Source: Actinomycetota bacterium (GTDB lineage Bacteria; Actinomycetota; Acidimicrobiia; Acidimicrobiales; Ilumatobacteraceae). Taken from it: a stretch of 64,000 nucleotides of DNA. A program made the position numbers and the translations under genes. Under the pieces are notes generated by a model, which was given only the letters and a program-made list of their open reading frames with translations, was not told where the DNA came from and did not search any database. The stretch spans positions 339,715 through 403,714 of the forward strand of contig JAUSLV010000033.1 in NCBI GenBank assembly GCA_030645495.1. Reading direction: 5' to 3'. Of the stretch, positions 19,297 to 27,314 are shown piece after piece. Each line of letters starts with the position of its first letter. Position 1 is the first letter of the stretch.

Positions 19297-19415
19297 CCTC
19301 GGTCAACAGGATGGCGGCGCAGCATTGCCTTCGCGAGTGCACCCGGGGACGCCCGCGGGGGATCGAGCCGGGTCACTGCCTTGCGGCGAACGATGGTGGT
19401 AGCTACTCGTGCCAT
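19236..19415 (-). CDS. Small ORF resembling an antitoxin C-terminus
   Basis: A 59-codon ORF whose ATG overlaps the stop of the thioesterase gene (TGATG) and whose end overlaps the damaged vapC. The tail (HPVDRGWIEEVTDLRAGLVTE) looks like the toxin-binding end of Phd/VapB-type antitoxins, but the N-terminal DNA-binding domain is not recognisable. It may be a remnant of the antitoxin, or chance. Not supported by any strong motif. Confidence 0.35.
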   Translation of the reverse strand: MARVATTIVRRKAVTRLDPPRASPGALAKAMLRRHPVDRGWIEEVTDLRAGLVTEAPAR

Positions 19416-19867
19416 CAGCCGGGCAGCACCTCAGATGGGCGGGTGGCGAAGGCGATGACGGCGTGCACGGCGGGGCCATCGGCGCCCGGGTCGACGCTCA
19501 CGTCGAACACGTGCCGGCGGCCGCGGCGCAGCAGGTTGCCCACCAGCTCGACCTGGCCGGCGAGCACGGGGCGCAGGTACTGCACGTTCACGTCGGTGGT
19601 GAACGCATCGGTGCCCGGGCCGGAGTGCGCGACGGCCATCAGCCACCCCACCGTGTCGATCATCCCGAACAGCGCCGGCCCGGTGATCGAACCGCCGGGC
19701 CGGGTGAACTGGTGGCCCAGGTCGAACCGCAACCGCAGCTGCCGCTCGGTGAGCTCCACGATCGTGAACGTCGGGCCCTTCTGGCCGGAGGCCTCGATGG
19801 CGTGGTCGAAGTAGCGCTGCAACTGCTGGGCGTCCATCGCCAGGGAGGTTCGTGATACGTGGGTCAT
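19415..19867 (-). CDS. Hotdog-fold thioesterase, PaaI-like
   Basis: A 150-residue hotdog-fold acyl-CoA thioesterase. The signature FTRPGGSITGPALFGMIDTVGWLMAV (quoted here only in part elsewhere: GGSITGPA, MIDTVGW) is followed by VNVQYLRPVLAGQVEL and a C-terminal strand AVHAVIAFATRP. Members release CoA from phenylacetyl-, aryl- or acyl-CoA. The ATG at 19867 lies 6 nt after the argJ stop; an internal ATG at 19837 is possible since neither has a Shine-Dalgarno sequence. It is the third gene of a marR-argJ-thioesterase run. Confidence 0.82.
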   Translation of the reverse strand: MTHVSRTSLAMDAQQLQRYFDHAIEASGQKGPTFTIVELTERQLRLRFDLGHQFTRPGGSITGPALFGMIDTVGWLMAVAHSGPGTDAFTTDVNVQYLRPVLAGQVELVGNLLRRGRRHVFDVSVDPGADGPAVHAVIAFATRPSEVLPG

Positions 19868-19873
19868 CGAGGG

Positions 19874-21058
19874 TTACGTGGTGTAGTCGGCGTTGATGCG
19901 CACGTAGCCGTCGGTGAGATCGCAACCCCACACGGTGGCACTGGCAGCGCCGCGGGTGCCGCCTGGTGCGGCGAGGGTCACGTGGATGCGCACGTCGTCG
20001 CCGCGCATGTACTGGCTGAGCGCGGCCAGCCCGGCCTCGTCGAGCGGGGCGGGGTACACCTCTTGCTCGGCGGCCTGCGAGCCGAAGCGGATGACCACCC
20101 GCGCCTGGTCGACCTCGGTGGCCGACGTGCTCTTGCCCACGGCCATCGCCACGCGGCCCCAGTTGGGGTCGGCGCCGTGCACGGCCGTCTTCACCAGCGG
20201 CGAGTTCACGATCGCCTTGGCCACCCGCTTGGCCTGCTCGTACGTGGCAGCGCCATCGACGGCCACCTCGATCAGCGTGGTGGCGCCCTCGCCATCGCGG
20301 GCCACCTGCTTGGTGAGCGATTCGGCCACGTCGTACAGCGCGTCCGTGAACGCATCCACGTCCACCGCGCCGGCAACGCCGCTGGCCAGGATGACCGCGG
20401 TGTCGCTGGTGGACGTGTCGGTATCCACCGAGACGCAGTTGAACGTGCGATCGATCACCGAACGGAACACGCTGTCGAGCACGCTCGCGGGCAACGAGGC
20501 GTCGGTGAAGAACATCGCGATCATCGTCGCCATGTCGGGCTCGATCATGCCCACACCCTTGGCCACCCCCACGATCGTCACCGCACCCACCGTGGCCGAA
20601 GCCGTCTTGGGCACCGTGTCGGTGGTCATGATCCCGCGGGCCACCGCCGCGGCATCGGTGCCGGGCAGGGGAGTGGGGATCGCGGCCAACCCGGCGCGAA
20701 TGCGATCCATCGGGTAGCGCCGACCGATCACACCGGTGGAGGCGATCAGCACGTCGGCCGGCGCGCAGCCCAGGGCCGCGGCCACGCCGGCCACCACCTC
20801 GCGTGCATCGGCCAGCCCGGCCTCACCGGTGGCCACGTTGGCGTTCTTCGACAGCACCACCATCGCCCGGGCGCTGCCCGAGGCGACGTGCTCGCGGCTC
20901 ACCAACACGCTGGGCCCGGCGAACGAGCTCTTGGTGAACACACCCGCCGCGGCGCACGGGCCGGCGGCGGCCACCACGGTGAAGTCGTCGGTGGTGTCCT
21001 TCACGCCCACATTGGCGACGTACGCGCGAAAGCCGAGAGGAAGCGGCAGCGCGGTCAT
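19874..21058 (-). CDS. argJ: Glutamate N-acetyltransferase / amino-acid acetyltransferase
   Basis: A 394-residue ArgJ that transfers the acetyl group from N-acetylornithine to glutamate and, in bifunctional forms, also makes N-acetylglutamate from acetyl-CoA. The self-cleavage site A-T-M is visible in EPDMATMIAMFFTDA (the Thr becomes the nucleophile), and KTAVHGADPNWGR is the other conserved block. The ATG at 21058 overlaps the marR stop (ATGA); a longer in-frame extension is a shadow of marR. No other arginine genes are adjacent, which is unusual since argJ normally lies in argCJBD. Confidence 0.94.
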   Translation of the reverse strand: MTALPLPLGFRAYVANVGVKDTTDDFTVVAAAGPCAAAGVFTKSSFAGPSVLVSREHVASGSARAMVVLSKNANVATGEAGLADAREVVAGVAAALGCAPADVLIASTGVIGRRYPMDRIRAGLAAIPTPLPGTDAAAVARGIMTTDTVPKTASATVGAVTIVGVAKGVGMIEPDMATMIAMFFTDASLPASVLDSVFRSVIDRTFNCVSVDTDTSTSDTAVILASGVAGAVDVDAFTDALYDVAESLTKQVARDGEGATTLIEVAVDGAATYEQAKRVAKAIVNSPLVKTAVHGADPNWGRVAMAVGKSTSATEVDQARVVIRFGSQAAEQEVYPAPLDEAGLAALSQYMRGDDVRIHVTLAAPGGTRGAASATVWGCDLTDGYVRINADYTT

Positions 21059-21516
21059 ACCGGCTGCAGGGAATGGAGGTGGTCGCGAACCTTGGCGAAC
21101 AACTCGCCCAACTGGCCAACACCGGCGGTGCCCAGCGGTTCCAGGAAGTGCCGACGCACGCTGGCCACGTGGTCGGGAGCGGCCTCTTCCATCTTCGCTC
21201 GGCCGGCGGGGGTGAGGTGCGCGTACATCACGCGGCGATCCGCGGCGCACGAAGCGCGCTCCACCCAGCCCACCTTCACCAAGCCGTCGAGGCGACGGGT
21301 GAGGCCGCTGGGTGACAGCCGCAGGCCGCCGGCGAGGTCGCACATGCGCATGCGGTTGTCGGCGGCCTCGGACAGGAACACCAACACTTCGTAGTCGCCC
21401 ATCGACAATCCGTGGCGGGCGAGATCGGTCTCGAAGGCCGCGGTGAGATCGGGGAGCGTGGTGATGAAGCTGCGCCAGGCCGTCTGTTCGGCGTCGGAGA
21501 GCCAGGTGGTGGACAT
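21055..21516 (-). CDS. MarR-family transcriptional regulator
   Basis: A 153-residue winged-helix regulator: N-terminal dimerisation helix, DYEVLVFLSEAADNRMRMCDLAG, the recognition helix LSPSGLTRRLDGLVKVGWVER and the wing ADRRVMYAHLTPAGR. ATG at 21516 gives the usual MarR length; extension to 21591 adds non-homologous residues. Divergent from yceI across a gap with a perfect TTGTGATCACAA palindrome that is a likely operator. Overlaps argJ by 4 bp. The ligand is unknown. Confidence 0.9.
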   Translation of the reverse strand: MSTTWLSDAEQTAWRSFITTLPDLTAAFETDLARHGLSMGDYEVLVFLSEAADNRMRMCDLAGGLRLSPSGLTRRLDGLVKVGWVERASCAADRRVMYAHLTPAGRAKMEEAAPDHVASVRRHFLEPLGTAGVGQLGELFAKVRDHLHSLQPV

Positions 21517-21553
21517 ACCCACAGGATAGCCAAAGGGTTGTTGGAGCCAATAG

Positions 21554-21565
21554 TTGTGATCACAA
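21554..21565. promoter_or_regulatory. Palindromic operator candidate between marR and yceI
   Basis: TTGTGATCACAA is a perfect 12-bp palindrome in the 118-bp divergent gap. A second inverted repeat, TGACT-CCACT-AGTCA (21583-21597), lies closer to yceI. MarR proteins usually bind such palindromes at their own divergent promoters, so autoregulation and control of yceI are likely. Confidence 0.55.
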
Positions 21566-21634
21566 TGATTGTGTGGTAATAATGACTCCACTAGTCAACT
21601 ATCCCCCCGGATACCTCTCAAGGAGACACACCAC

Positions 21635-22195
21635 ATGTCCGACACGCTCACCCCCACCGGTCTTGCGGCGCTCACCGCCGGCACCTGGACCGTCGACGCC
21701 GGCCACTCGCACATCGGCTTCTCGGTGCGCCACCTCGTGGTCGCCAAGGTGCGCGGCCAGTTCAACGAGTTCGCCGGCACGCTCACCATCGGTGACGACC
21801 TGCTGCAGTCGAAGGTGGAAGCCACCGTGGTGGCCACCTCGATCGACACTCGCGACGAGGGCCGCGACGGCCACCTGCGCGGCGGCGACTTCTTCGACGT
21901 GGAGAACCACCCCACCTGGACGCTGGTGAGCACCGGCATCGAAGCCGCCGGCAGCGACTACGTGCTGCACACCGACCTCACCATCAAGGGCATCACCAAG
22001 GCGCTCGATTTCGCGCTCGAGTTCCACGGCGTCGCCACCGACCCGTGGGGCAACACGAAGGCTGGCTTCACCGCCGAGACCGAGATCAGCCGCAAAGATT
22101 TCGGTCTGGAGTGGAACGTTGCACTCGAAGCCGGTGGTTTCGTGGTTGGCGACAAGGTCACCATCACGCTCGAGATCGAAGCCCTGAAGGCCTGA
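21635..22195 (+). CDS. YceI-family protein
   Basis: A 186-residue YceI-domain protein with a lipocalin-like barrel that binds polyisoprenoids or other long lipids. Motifs: GTWTVDAGHSHIGFSVRHLVV at the start, GHLRGGDFFDVENHPTW in the middle, LTIKGITKALDFALEF and SRKDFGLEWNVALEAGGFVVGD at the end. AAGGAG precedes the ATG by 9 nt. No signal peptide, so a cytoplasmic form. Followed 35 bp later by the VOC gene. Probably controlled by the divergent MarR protein. Confidence 0.92.
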   Translation: MSDTLTPTGLAALTAGTWTVDAGHSHIGFSVRHLVVAKVRGQFNEFAGTLTIGDDLLQSKVEATVVATSIDTRDEGRDGHLRGGDFFDVENHPTWTLVSTGIEAAGSDYVLHTDLTIKGITKALDFALEFHGVATDPWGNTKAGFTAETEISRKDFGLEWNVALEAGGFVVGDKVTITLEIEALKA

Positions 22196-22230
22196 AGCCG
22201 TCAAGCCTGACACTACGGAGGAAGAACGCC

Positions 22231-22698
22231 ATGACCATCAAGCGACTGAACCACGCCGTGCTCTACGTGCAGGATGCGAAGGCATCCGCCGCGTTCTACA
22301 CGGAGGTGCTCGGGTTCCGCGTTCGCGCGGCGCTCGGTGAGCAGGCGTTCTTCCTCCAGGCCGACGGCTCGGACAACGACCACGACCTGGCCCTGATGCA
22401 GGTGGGCGCTCGCCCGGCGCCGCCGCACTCGATCGGGCTCTATCACCTGGCGTGGCAGGTGCACACGCTCGAGGAACTGGCTGCGCTGCGCACCCGTCTG
22501 ACCGAGGTGGGCGCACTCGTGGGCGAGAGCGACCACGGCGTCAGCAAGAGCCTGTACGCGAAAGATCCCGACGGGATCGAGTTCGAGGTGATGTGGGCCG
22601 TGCCCCGCGACGACTGGCCGGCCGAGGTGGGTACCTGGCCCCTCGACCTGGCCGCAGCGCTGAACCGCTGGCCCGGTGTGGACACCGCCAACCAGTAG
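22231..22698 (+). CDS. VOC family (glyoxalase/extradiol-type) protein
   Basis: A 155-residue VOC protein with two paired beta-alpha-beta modules. Likely metal ligands are visible: His in LNHAVLYVQD, His in LYHLAWQV and Glu in DGIEFEVMW. This layout matches catechol 2,3-dioxygenase-like or glyoxalase-type enzymes. GGAGGAAG precedes the ATG. Probably co-transcribed with yceI; the reaction cannot be assigned. Confidence 0.87.
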   Translation: MTIKRLNHAVLYVQDAKASAAFYTEVLGFRVRAALGEQAFFLQADGSDNDHDLALMQVGARPAPPHSIGLYHLAWQVHTLEELAALRTRLTEVGALVGESDHGVSKSLYAKDPDGIEFEVMWAVPRDDWPAEVGTWPLDLAAALNRWPGVDTANQ

Positions 22699-23592
22699 CT
22701 ACTTGCCCAGTTCGAAACGCAAGGCCGCGTCCAACGTCGTGTGCTGGAACGAGTAGCCCGAGGCCCGCAACGCGCCGGGCAGCACCTTCTGGCCGGTGTA
22801 CAGCAGCGCATCGGCGAGCTCGCCGCCCAGCAGCAGCGCCGGCCCGAACCGCGGCACGGGCAGCAGCGTGGGCCGGTGCAGCACACCACCCAGCACCTTC
22901 GTGAACTCGGCGTTGGTCACCGGCGCGGGCGCCGTGAGGTTCACCGGGCCGCGCACGTCGTGCGTCAGCAGGTGGCGGATCGCCCCCACTTCGTCGGCCA
23001 ACGAGATCCAGCTCTGCCACTGCTTGCCGTTACCGAACTTGCCGCCGGCGAACAACTTGAACAGCGGCAGCATCTTCTTCAGTGCGCCGCCCTTGGGGGT
23101 CAGCACGATGCCGGTGCGCAGGTGCACAACTCGCACGCCAGCGGCGGCCGCCGGCGCTGTGGCGGCCTCCCACTGCACGCACACGTCGGCCAGGAAGCCG
23201 GTGCCCGCAGGCGACGACTCGTCGAGGTCGCGCCCGTCGCTGGCGCCGTAGATGCCGATCGCCGAGCCGCTGAGCAGCACCTTCGGCGGGTTCGCGCTCG
23301 CCGCGATGGTGGTGGCCAACAACGTGGTGGACTTCACCCGGCTGTCGATCAGCTCACGCTTGTAGTCGTCGGTCCAGCGGTGGTCGCCGATGCCCGCGCC
23401 GGCGAGATGCACCACCGCGTCGGCACCGTCGAGTGCGTCGGCCGCGAGCACGCCGTTGGTCGGATCCCACCGGATCTCACCCGCACCGGCCGGCCGGCGA
23501 ACCAACGCGACCACCTCGTGGCCGTCGGATCGTAGTGACGCGCCGAGCGCGGTGCCGATGAGGCCCGAGGCCCCGGAGATGATGACTCGCAT
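22699..23592 (-). CDS. TIGR01777-type NAD-dependent epimerase
   Basis: A 297-residue extended-SDR protein of the TIGR01777 family (YfcH/SulA-type). Motifs: ISGASGLIGTALG at the N-terminus, HLAGAGIGDHRWT, SGSAIGIYG, LRTGIVL and WISLADEVGAI; the C-terminal DUF1731-like part ends with LGGELADALLYTGQKVLP and ASGYSF. Members are predicted NAD(P)-binding epimerases of unknown substrate. Convergent with the VOC gene, with stops directly abutting. Confidence 0.92.
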   Translation of the reverse strand: MRVIISGASGLIGTALGASLRSDGHEVVALVRRPAGAGEIRWDPTNGVLAADALDGADAVVHLAGAGIGDHRWTDDYKRELIDSRVKSTTLLATTIAASANPPKVLLSGSAIGIYGASDGRDLDESSPAGTGFLADVCVQWEAATAPAAAAGVRVVHLRTGIVLTPKGGALKKMLPLFKLFAGGKFGNGKQWQSWISLADEVGAIRHLLTHDVRGPVNLTAPAPVTNAEFTKVLGGVLHRPTLLPVPRFGPALLLGGELADALLYTGQKVLPGALRASGYSFQHTTLDAALRFELGK

Positions 23593-23620
23593 GCGAGGGG
23601 CAACCGAGCGCCGAAGGGGG

Positions 23621-25495
23621 TTATTCCGTTCGGTCGTCGGCCACCTGGTCGATGTGCACCGGCACGCTGACCACCACCGTGTCGGGGCGATACAGCAGGC
23701 GGGCCTTGAGCGCGAGCGCCGACTGGTTGTGCAGCCACTGGGCCGACACCTTCGTCACCGACTCGGGGATCACGACCGTGATGACGTCGTCGCGGTTGTC
23801 CTCGCTGATCTCGTCGAGGAACGTCATCACCGGGCGAGTGAGTTCGCGGTACGGCGACGACACCGTGTGCAGTTCGATGGCGATGTCGTGCTCGTCCCAC
23901 TGCGCGTGCAGCAGGCGCTCTTCCTCGGGGTCTTGCACCACGGAGAGCGCGATGATCCGCTCGGGCGACAGGCTGCGGGCGTAGGCGATCGCATCGAGCA
24001 CGCCACGGTTCACCTTGCCCACCAGCACCACCACGTAGTGCGTGCGGCGCGGCGCCTTGTAGCCCACCGGCACCACGAGCGCCCGCTTCACCCGCCGGTA
24101 GTGCTTGCCGATCGAATAGAAGAACAACACCATGATCGGGATGAGGACGGCAGGGATCCAGGCGCCCTGGGTGAACTTCGAGACCACCACGATCACGGCG
24201 ATGATGCCGGTGGTGACGGCGCCGATGGCGTTGATCGTGAGGCTCATTCGCCAGCGAGGTTCCCTGAGGCGCAGGTGGTGCACCACCATGCCCGTTTGGC
24301 TGAACGTGAAGCCGGTGAACACGCCGAACGCGTAGAGCGGGATGAGGGCGGAGATCTCGCCCTTGAAGATCACGATCAACACGCTCGCCACGGCGGCGAG
24401 GAAGATCACGCCGTTGGAGAACACCAACCGGTCGCCGCGGTTGGCGAACTGGTGCGGCAGGAAGCCATCCTTGGCGATGATGCTGGACAGGCGGGGGAAG
24501 TCGGCGTAGGCCGTGTTGGCCGCCAGGATCAAGATCGCGAACGTGCTGATCTGCATGATCCAGAACGGAAGGCCTCGACCGTTGAACACCTGCTCGGCCA
24601 TCAAGGCGATACCGGTGGGGTCGTTGTCGCCGCGGTACGGCTTGAGGTGCGCGGCCAACACGGAGATGCCCACGAAACACGTGCCGAGGATGCCGCCCAT
24701 CCACATCAGCGTGTGAGCAGCGTTGTGGCTTTCGGGCTTCTTGAACGCGGGCACGCCGTTCGACACGGCCTCCACGCCCGAGAGCGCAACCGCGCCGGAG
24801 GAGAACGCACGCAGCAGCACCATCACGCCGATTGCGGCGGTGCCCTCAGCGTGTGCGCGTGCCTCTTCGCTCACCTTCGCGGGGTCGATCTCGCTGATGT
24901 TCTTGAGGATGAACACGCGCACGAGGCCGACGGTGATGAGGGTGACCAGCGAGATGACGTAGATGTACGTGGGCGGAGCGAACAGCGCGCCGGATTCCTT
25001 CAGGCCGCGCAGGTTGGCCAACGTCATCAGCAGGATGCACGTGAGGCACAACGGCACGGTCCAGGAGTGTCCGAACTCGAACGCCGAGCGCATCGCCAGC
25101 ACGCCGCCGGCCACCGACACGGCGACAGTGAGGATGTAGTCCACCAACAGCGACGAGCCGGCGATGAGCGCCGGCACATCACCGAGGTTCTCCTTGCTGA
25201 CGATGTAGCTGCCGCCGCCGCTGGGGTAGGCGAAGATCGTCTGCCGATAGCTGGTGATCACGATCACCAGCAGCACAGCGACGATGATCGCGATCGGTAC
25301 CAGCTTGGTGAAGGCAGCCGCACCGGCGCCCGCACCCAGCAGCACGATCAGGATTTCGTCAGTGGCATACGCCGTGGACGAGACCGCGTCGCTGGCGAAG
25401 ACCGGCAGGGCCACCTTCTTGCTGAGTCGCTGGTGTCCTTCGTCGGCCGAAGCGATCGGACGGCCGATGATGAGACGCTTGAACGATTGGAACAT
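23621..25495 (-). CDS. APC-superfamily permease (Rv2690c-like), probable K+ or amino acid transporter
   Basis: A 624-residue membrane protein with about 12 helices followed by a soluble C-terminal region of about 150 residues containing a universal-stress-like pattern (VVVLVGKVNRGVLDAIAYARSLSPERI). N-terminal FASDAVSSTAYATDEIL and the GGGSYIVSKENLG loop are typical of this APC branch. Start ATG 25495 (MFQSFKRLIIG) is favoured over 25537. It is divergent from two TrkA-type genes, exactly as Rv2690c is from ceoB/ceoC in M. tuberculosis, so a K+-linked role is plausible but not shown. Confidence 0.87.
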   Translation of the reverse strand: MFQSFKRLIIGRPIASADEGHQRLSKKVALPVFASDAVSSTAYATDEILIVLLGAGAGAAAFTKLVPIAIIVAVLLVIVITSYRQTIFAYPSGGGSYIVSKENLGDVPALIAGSSLLVDYILTVAVSVAGGVLAMRSAFEFGHSWTVPLCLTCILLMTLANLRGLKESGALFAPPTYIYVISLVTLITVGLVRVFILKNISEIDPAKVSEEARAHAEGTAAIGVMVLLRAFSSGAVALSGVEAVSNGVPAFKKPESHNAAHTLMWMGGILGTCFVGISVLAAHLKPYRGDNDPTGIALMAEQVFNGRGLPFWIMQISTFAILILAANTAYADFPRLSSIIAKDGFLPHQFANRGDRLVFSNGVIFLAAVASVLIVIFKGEISALIPLYAFGVFTGFTFSQTGMVVHHLRLREPRWRMSLTINAIGAVTTGIIAVIVVVSKFTQGAWIPAVLIPIMVLFFYSIGKHYRRVKRALVVPVGYKAPRRTHYVVVLVGKVNRGVLDAIAYARSLSPERIIALSVVQDPEEERLLHAQWDEHDIAIELHTVSSPYRELTRPVMTFLDEISEDNRDDVITVVIPESVTKVSAQWLHNQSALALKARLLYRPDTVVVSVPVHIDQVADDRTE

Positions 25496-25587
25496 ATGAA
25501 TTGCGAGCCTATGTCCGGTTACAGTGCCAAGCTGCAATGCGGTTGCCGTCGCACCCCACGGAGGGATGCCGGCGAGGAGGAACCATC

Positions 25588-26253
25588 GTGCATGTCGTGA
25601 TCGTGGGTTGCGGGCGAGTCGGCTCGTCGCTGGCCCGCAACCTCGTCGGTGAGGGGCACACCGTTGCCATCATCGACCGCAAGCCGGCCGCGTTCGAACG
25701 CCTCGGCACCGACTTCACCGGGCAAGTGCTCACGGGTATCGGTTTCGACCGCGACCTGCTGGTGGAGGCAGGCATCGAGCGCGCCGTCGCGGTTGCCGCC
25801 GTCACCAACGGCGACAACTCCAACATCCTCGTGGCCCGCGTCGCTCGCGAAACCTTCGGCATCGAGCGCGTCGTCGCTCGCATCTACGACCCGCAGCGGG
25901 CAGCGGTGTACCAGCGGCTGGGCATCGCCACCGTGGCGCCGGCACTCTGGACCACCGAGCGTGTGCTGCGGCGCCTCGTACCCGATGCGCCGGCAGTCGA
26001 GTGGGTCGATCCCAGCGCCCAGGTGTCGTTGGTCGAGAAGTCGTTCGGCCTGGCGTGGGCCGGGCATCTCCTGGCCGAGGTGGAGAGCGCCAACGTGCGC
26101 GTCGTGGCGATCAGTCGTCTCGGCACCGCGATGCTGCCCACCCCCGAGCTCGTGGTGCAGGAAGGCGACGTCGTATACCTCGCCGTCGCCAGCGACGCGA
26201 TCGCGCATCTCGACGCACTGACCCTCGAACCGCCCGCCGGCGCGAGCCACTAG
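25588..26253 (+). CDS. ceoB: TrkA/RCK-type K+ uptake regulator, first copy
   Basis: A 221-residue RCK protein: a Rossmann RCK_N domain with GCGRVGSSLARNLVGEGHTVAIID (NAD-binding GxGxxG), then an RCK_C domain (about 140-215) ending DVVYLAVA. The GTG start at 25588 follows GGAGG by 6 nt and gives the family N-terminus MHVVIVGCG. Cytoplasmic regulatory subunit that gates a K+ channel or transporter in response to nucleotides. First of a two-gene unit, 9 bp before ceoC. Symbol follows M. tuberculosis synteny. Confidence 0.9.
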   Translation: MHVVIVGCGRVGSSLARNLVGEGHTVAIIDRKPAAFERLGTDFTGQVLTGIGFDRDLLVEAGIERAVAVAAVTNGDNSNILVARVARETFGIERVVARIYDPQRAAVYQRLGIATVAPALWTTERVLRRLVPDAPAVEWVDPSAQVSLVEKSFGLAWAGHLLAEVESANVRVVAISRLGTAMLPTPELVVQEGDVVYLAVASDAIAHLDALTLEPPAGASH

Positions 26254-26262
26254 GAGCCACTC

Positions 26263-26925
26263 ATGATCGTCGTCATTGCAGGTGGAGGAAGTGTCGGCCG
26301 GTTCATCGCCGAGCAGTTGGTGAACAGTGGGCATCAGGTCACGATCGTCGACAACGACGCTCGCGTGTTCACGCAGTACGCCAGCACCATCCCCGGTGCC
26401 ACGTGGCTGCGCGGCGACGCGTGCGACTTCAGCACGCTGAAGACCGCCGGGTTGGAGCACGCCGACGTGGTGGCGGCGGTCACCGGCGACGACGAGGACA
26501 ACCTCGTCGTGTCGCTGCTGGCCAAGCAGGAATTCGCCGTGCCGCGCGTGGTGGCCCGCGTGAACAACCCGAAGAACGAGTGGATGTTCAACGAGACCTG
26601 GGGCGTCGACGTATCGGTCAGCACGCCGCACCTCATCACCGGCCTGGTGGAAGAAGCGGTGTCGGTCGGCTCGTTCGTGCGCCTGCTGTCGTTCGGTGGT
26701 GGCAAGGCCAAGCTTGCGGAGGTGACGCTGGCGGAGGGGTCTCCCGCTGCCGACAAGGAGATCGTCGAGCTCGGCTTCCCGCGTGACACCACCGTGGTGG
26801 CGGTGCTGCGCGACGACAAGGTGATCATGCCGCGCGGCGACACCATCCTGCGCGTGGGCGACGAGGTGTTGATCCTCGTCACCGCCGACAGCGAAGACGC
26901 GGCCCGCGCGATTCTGGTGGGCTGA
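26263..26925 (+). CDS. ceoC: TrkA/RCK-type K+ uptake regulator, second copy
   Basis: A 220-residue RCK protein with VIAGGGSVGRFIAEQL (NAD-binding) and VDNDARVF ending in an acidic residue that would contact the ribose. The RCK_C part (about 135-215) ends DEVLILVTADSEDA. With its neighbour it probably forms a hetero- or homo-oligomeric gating ring. Start ATG 26263, preceded by a weak AGGAG in the stop region of ceoB. Confidence 0.9.
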   Translation: MIVVIAGGGSVGRFIAEQLVNSGHQVTIVDNDARVFTQYASTIPGATWLRGDACDFSTLKTAGLEHADVVAAVTGDDEDNLVVSLLAKQEFAVPRVVARVNNPKNEWMFNETWGVDVSVSTPHLITGLVEEAVSVGSFVRLLSFGGGKAKLAEVTLAEGSPAADKEIVELGFPRDTTVVAVLRDDKVIMPRGDTILRVGDEVLILVTADSEDAARAILVG

Positions 26926-26940
26926 CCCCCGGCTGCCGCC

Positions 26941-27297
26941 CTAGCGCGGCAGCAGCGTGTACGCCGGGTTCAACATCACCAAGCGGCCGCGCTCGGCGCG
27001 CGGCACACCTTCCAGCACGACCGCCCGGTGGTGATCGATGCCGGCCAGGTGGCGACGACCGGTGAACACCGCGACCGCCGTACCCGTGCCGTCGCTGATC
27101 GTGAACTCGAACGATGGCACGCCCGAGCGCGGCGTGAGGCGACTGCGGGTGACTTCGCCGCTGATGCGCACCAGCGAGCGTGGCTGGATGTCGCCGATCT
27201 TGGTGACGGCGAGCGCGGCGAACCGGTCTTGGCGACGCTCGGCATCGATCTGGTCGACCGACACGGTGAGGCGTTTGGCGAGGTCACGAAGGCCCAT
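26941..27297 (-). CDS. OB-fold nucleic-acid-binding domain protein (Rv2694c-like)
   Basis: A 118-residue protein with a short N-terminal helix and an OB-fold: ISGEVTRSRLTPRSGVPSFEF, TAVAVFTGRRHLAGI, VVLEGVPRAERGRLVMLNP. The ATG at 27297 is chosen; an upstream in-frame extension is a shadow of the neighbouring gene. The gene order APC permease, ceoB, ceoC, OB-fold matches M. tuberculosis Rv2690c-Rv2694c. Binding partner unknown. Confidence 0.85.
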   Translation of the reverse strand: MGLRDLAKRLTVSVDQIDAERRQDRFAALAVTKIGDIQPRSLVRISGEVTRSRLTPRSGVPSFEFTISDGTGTAVAVFTGRRHLAGIDHHRAVVLEGVPRAERGRLVMLNPAYTLLPR

Positions 27298-27314
27298 GTG
27301 GCCGATGCTAACGC

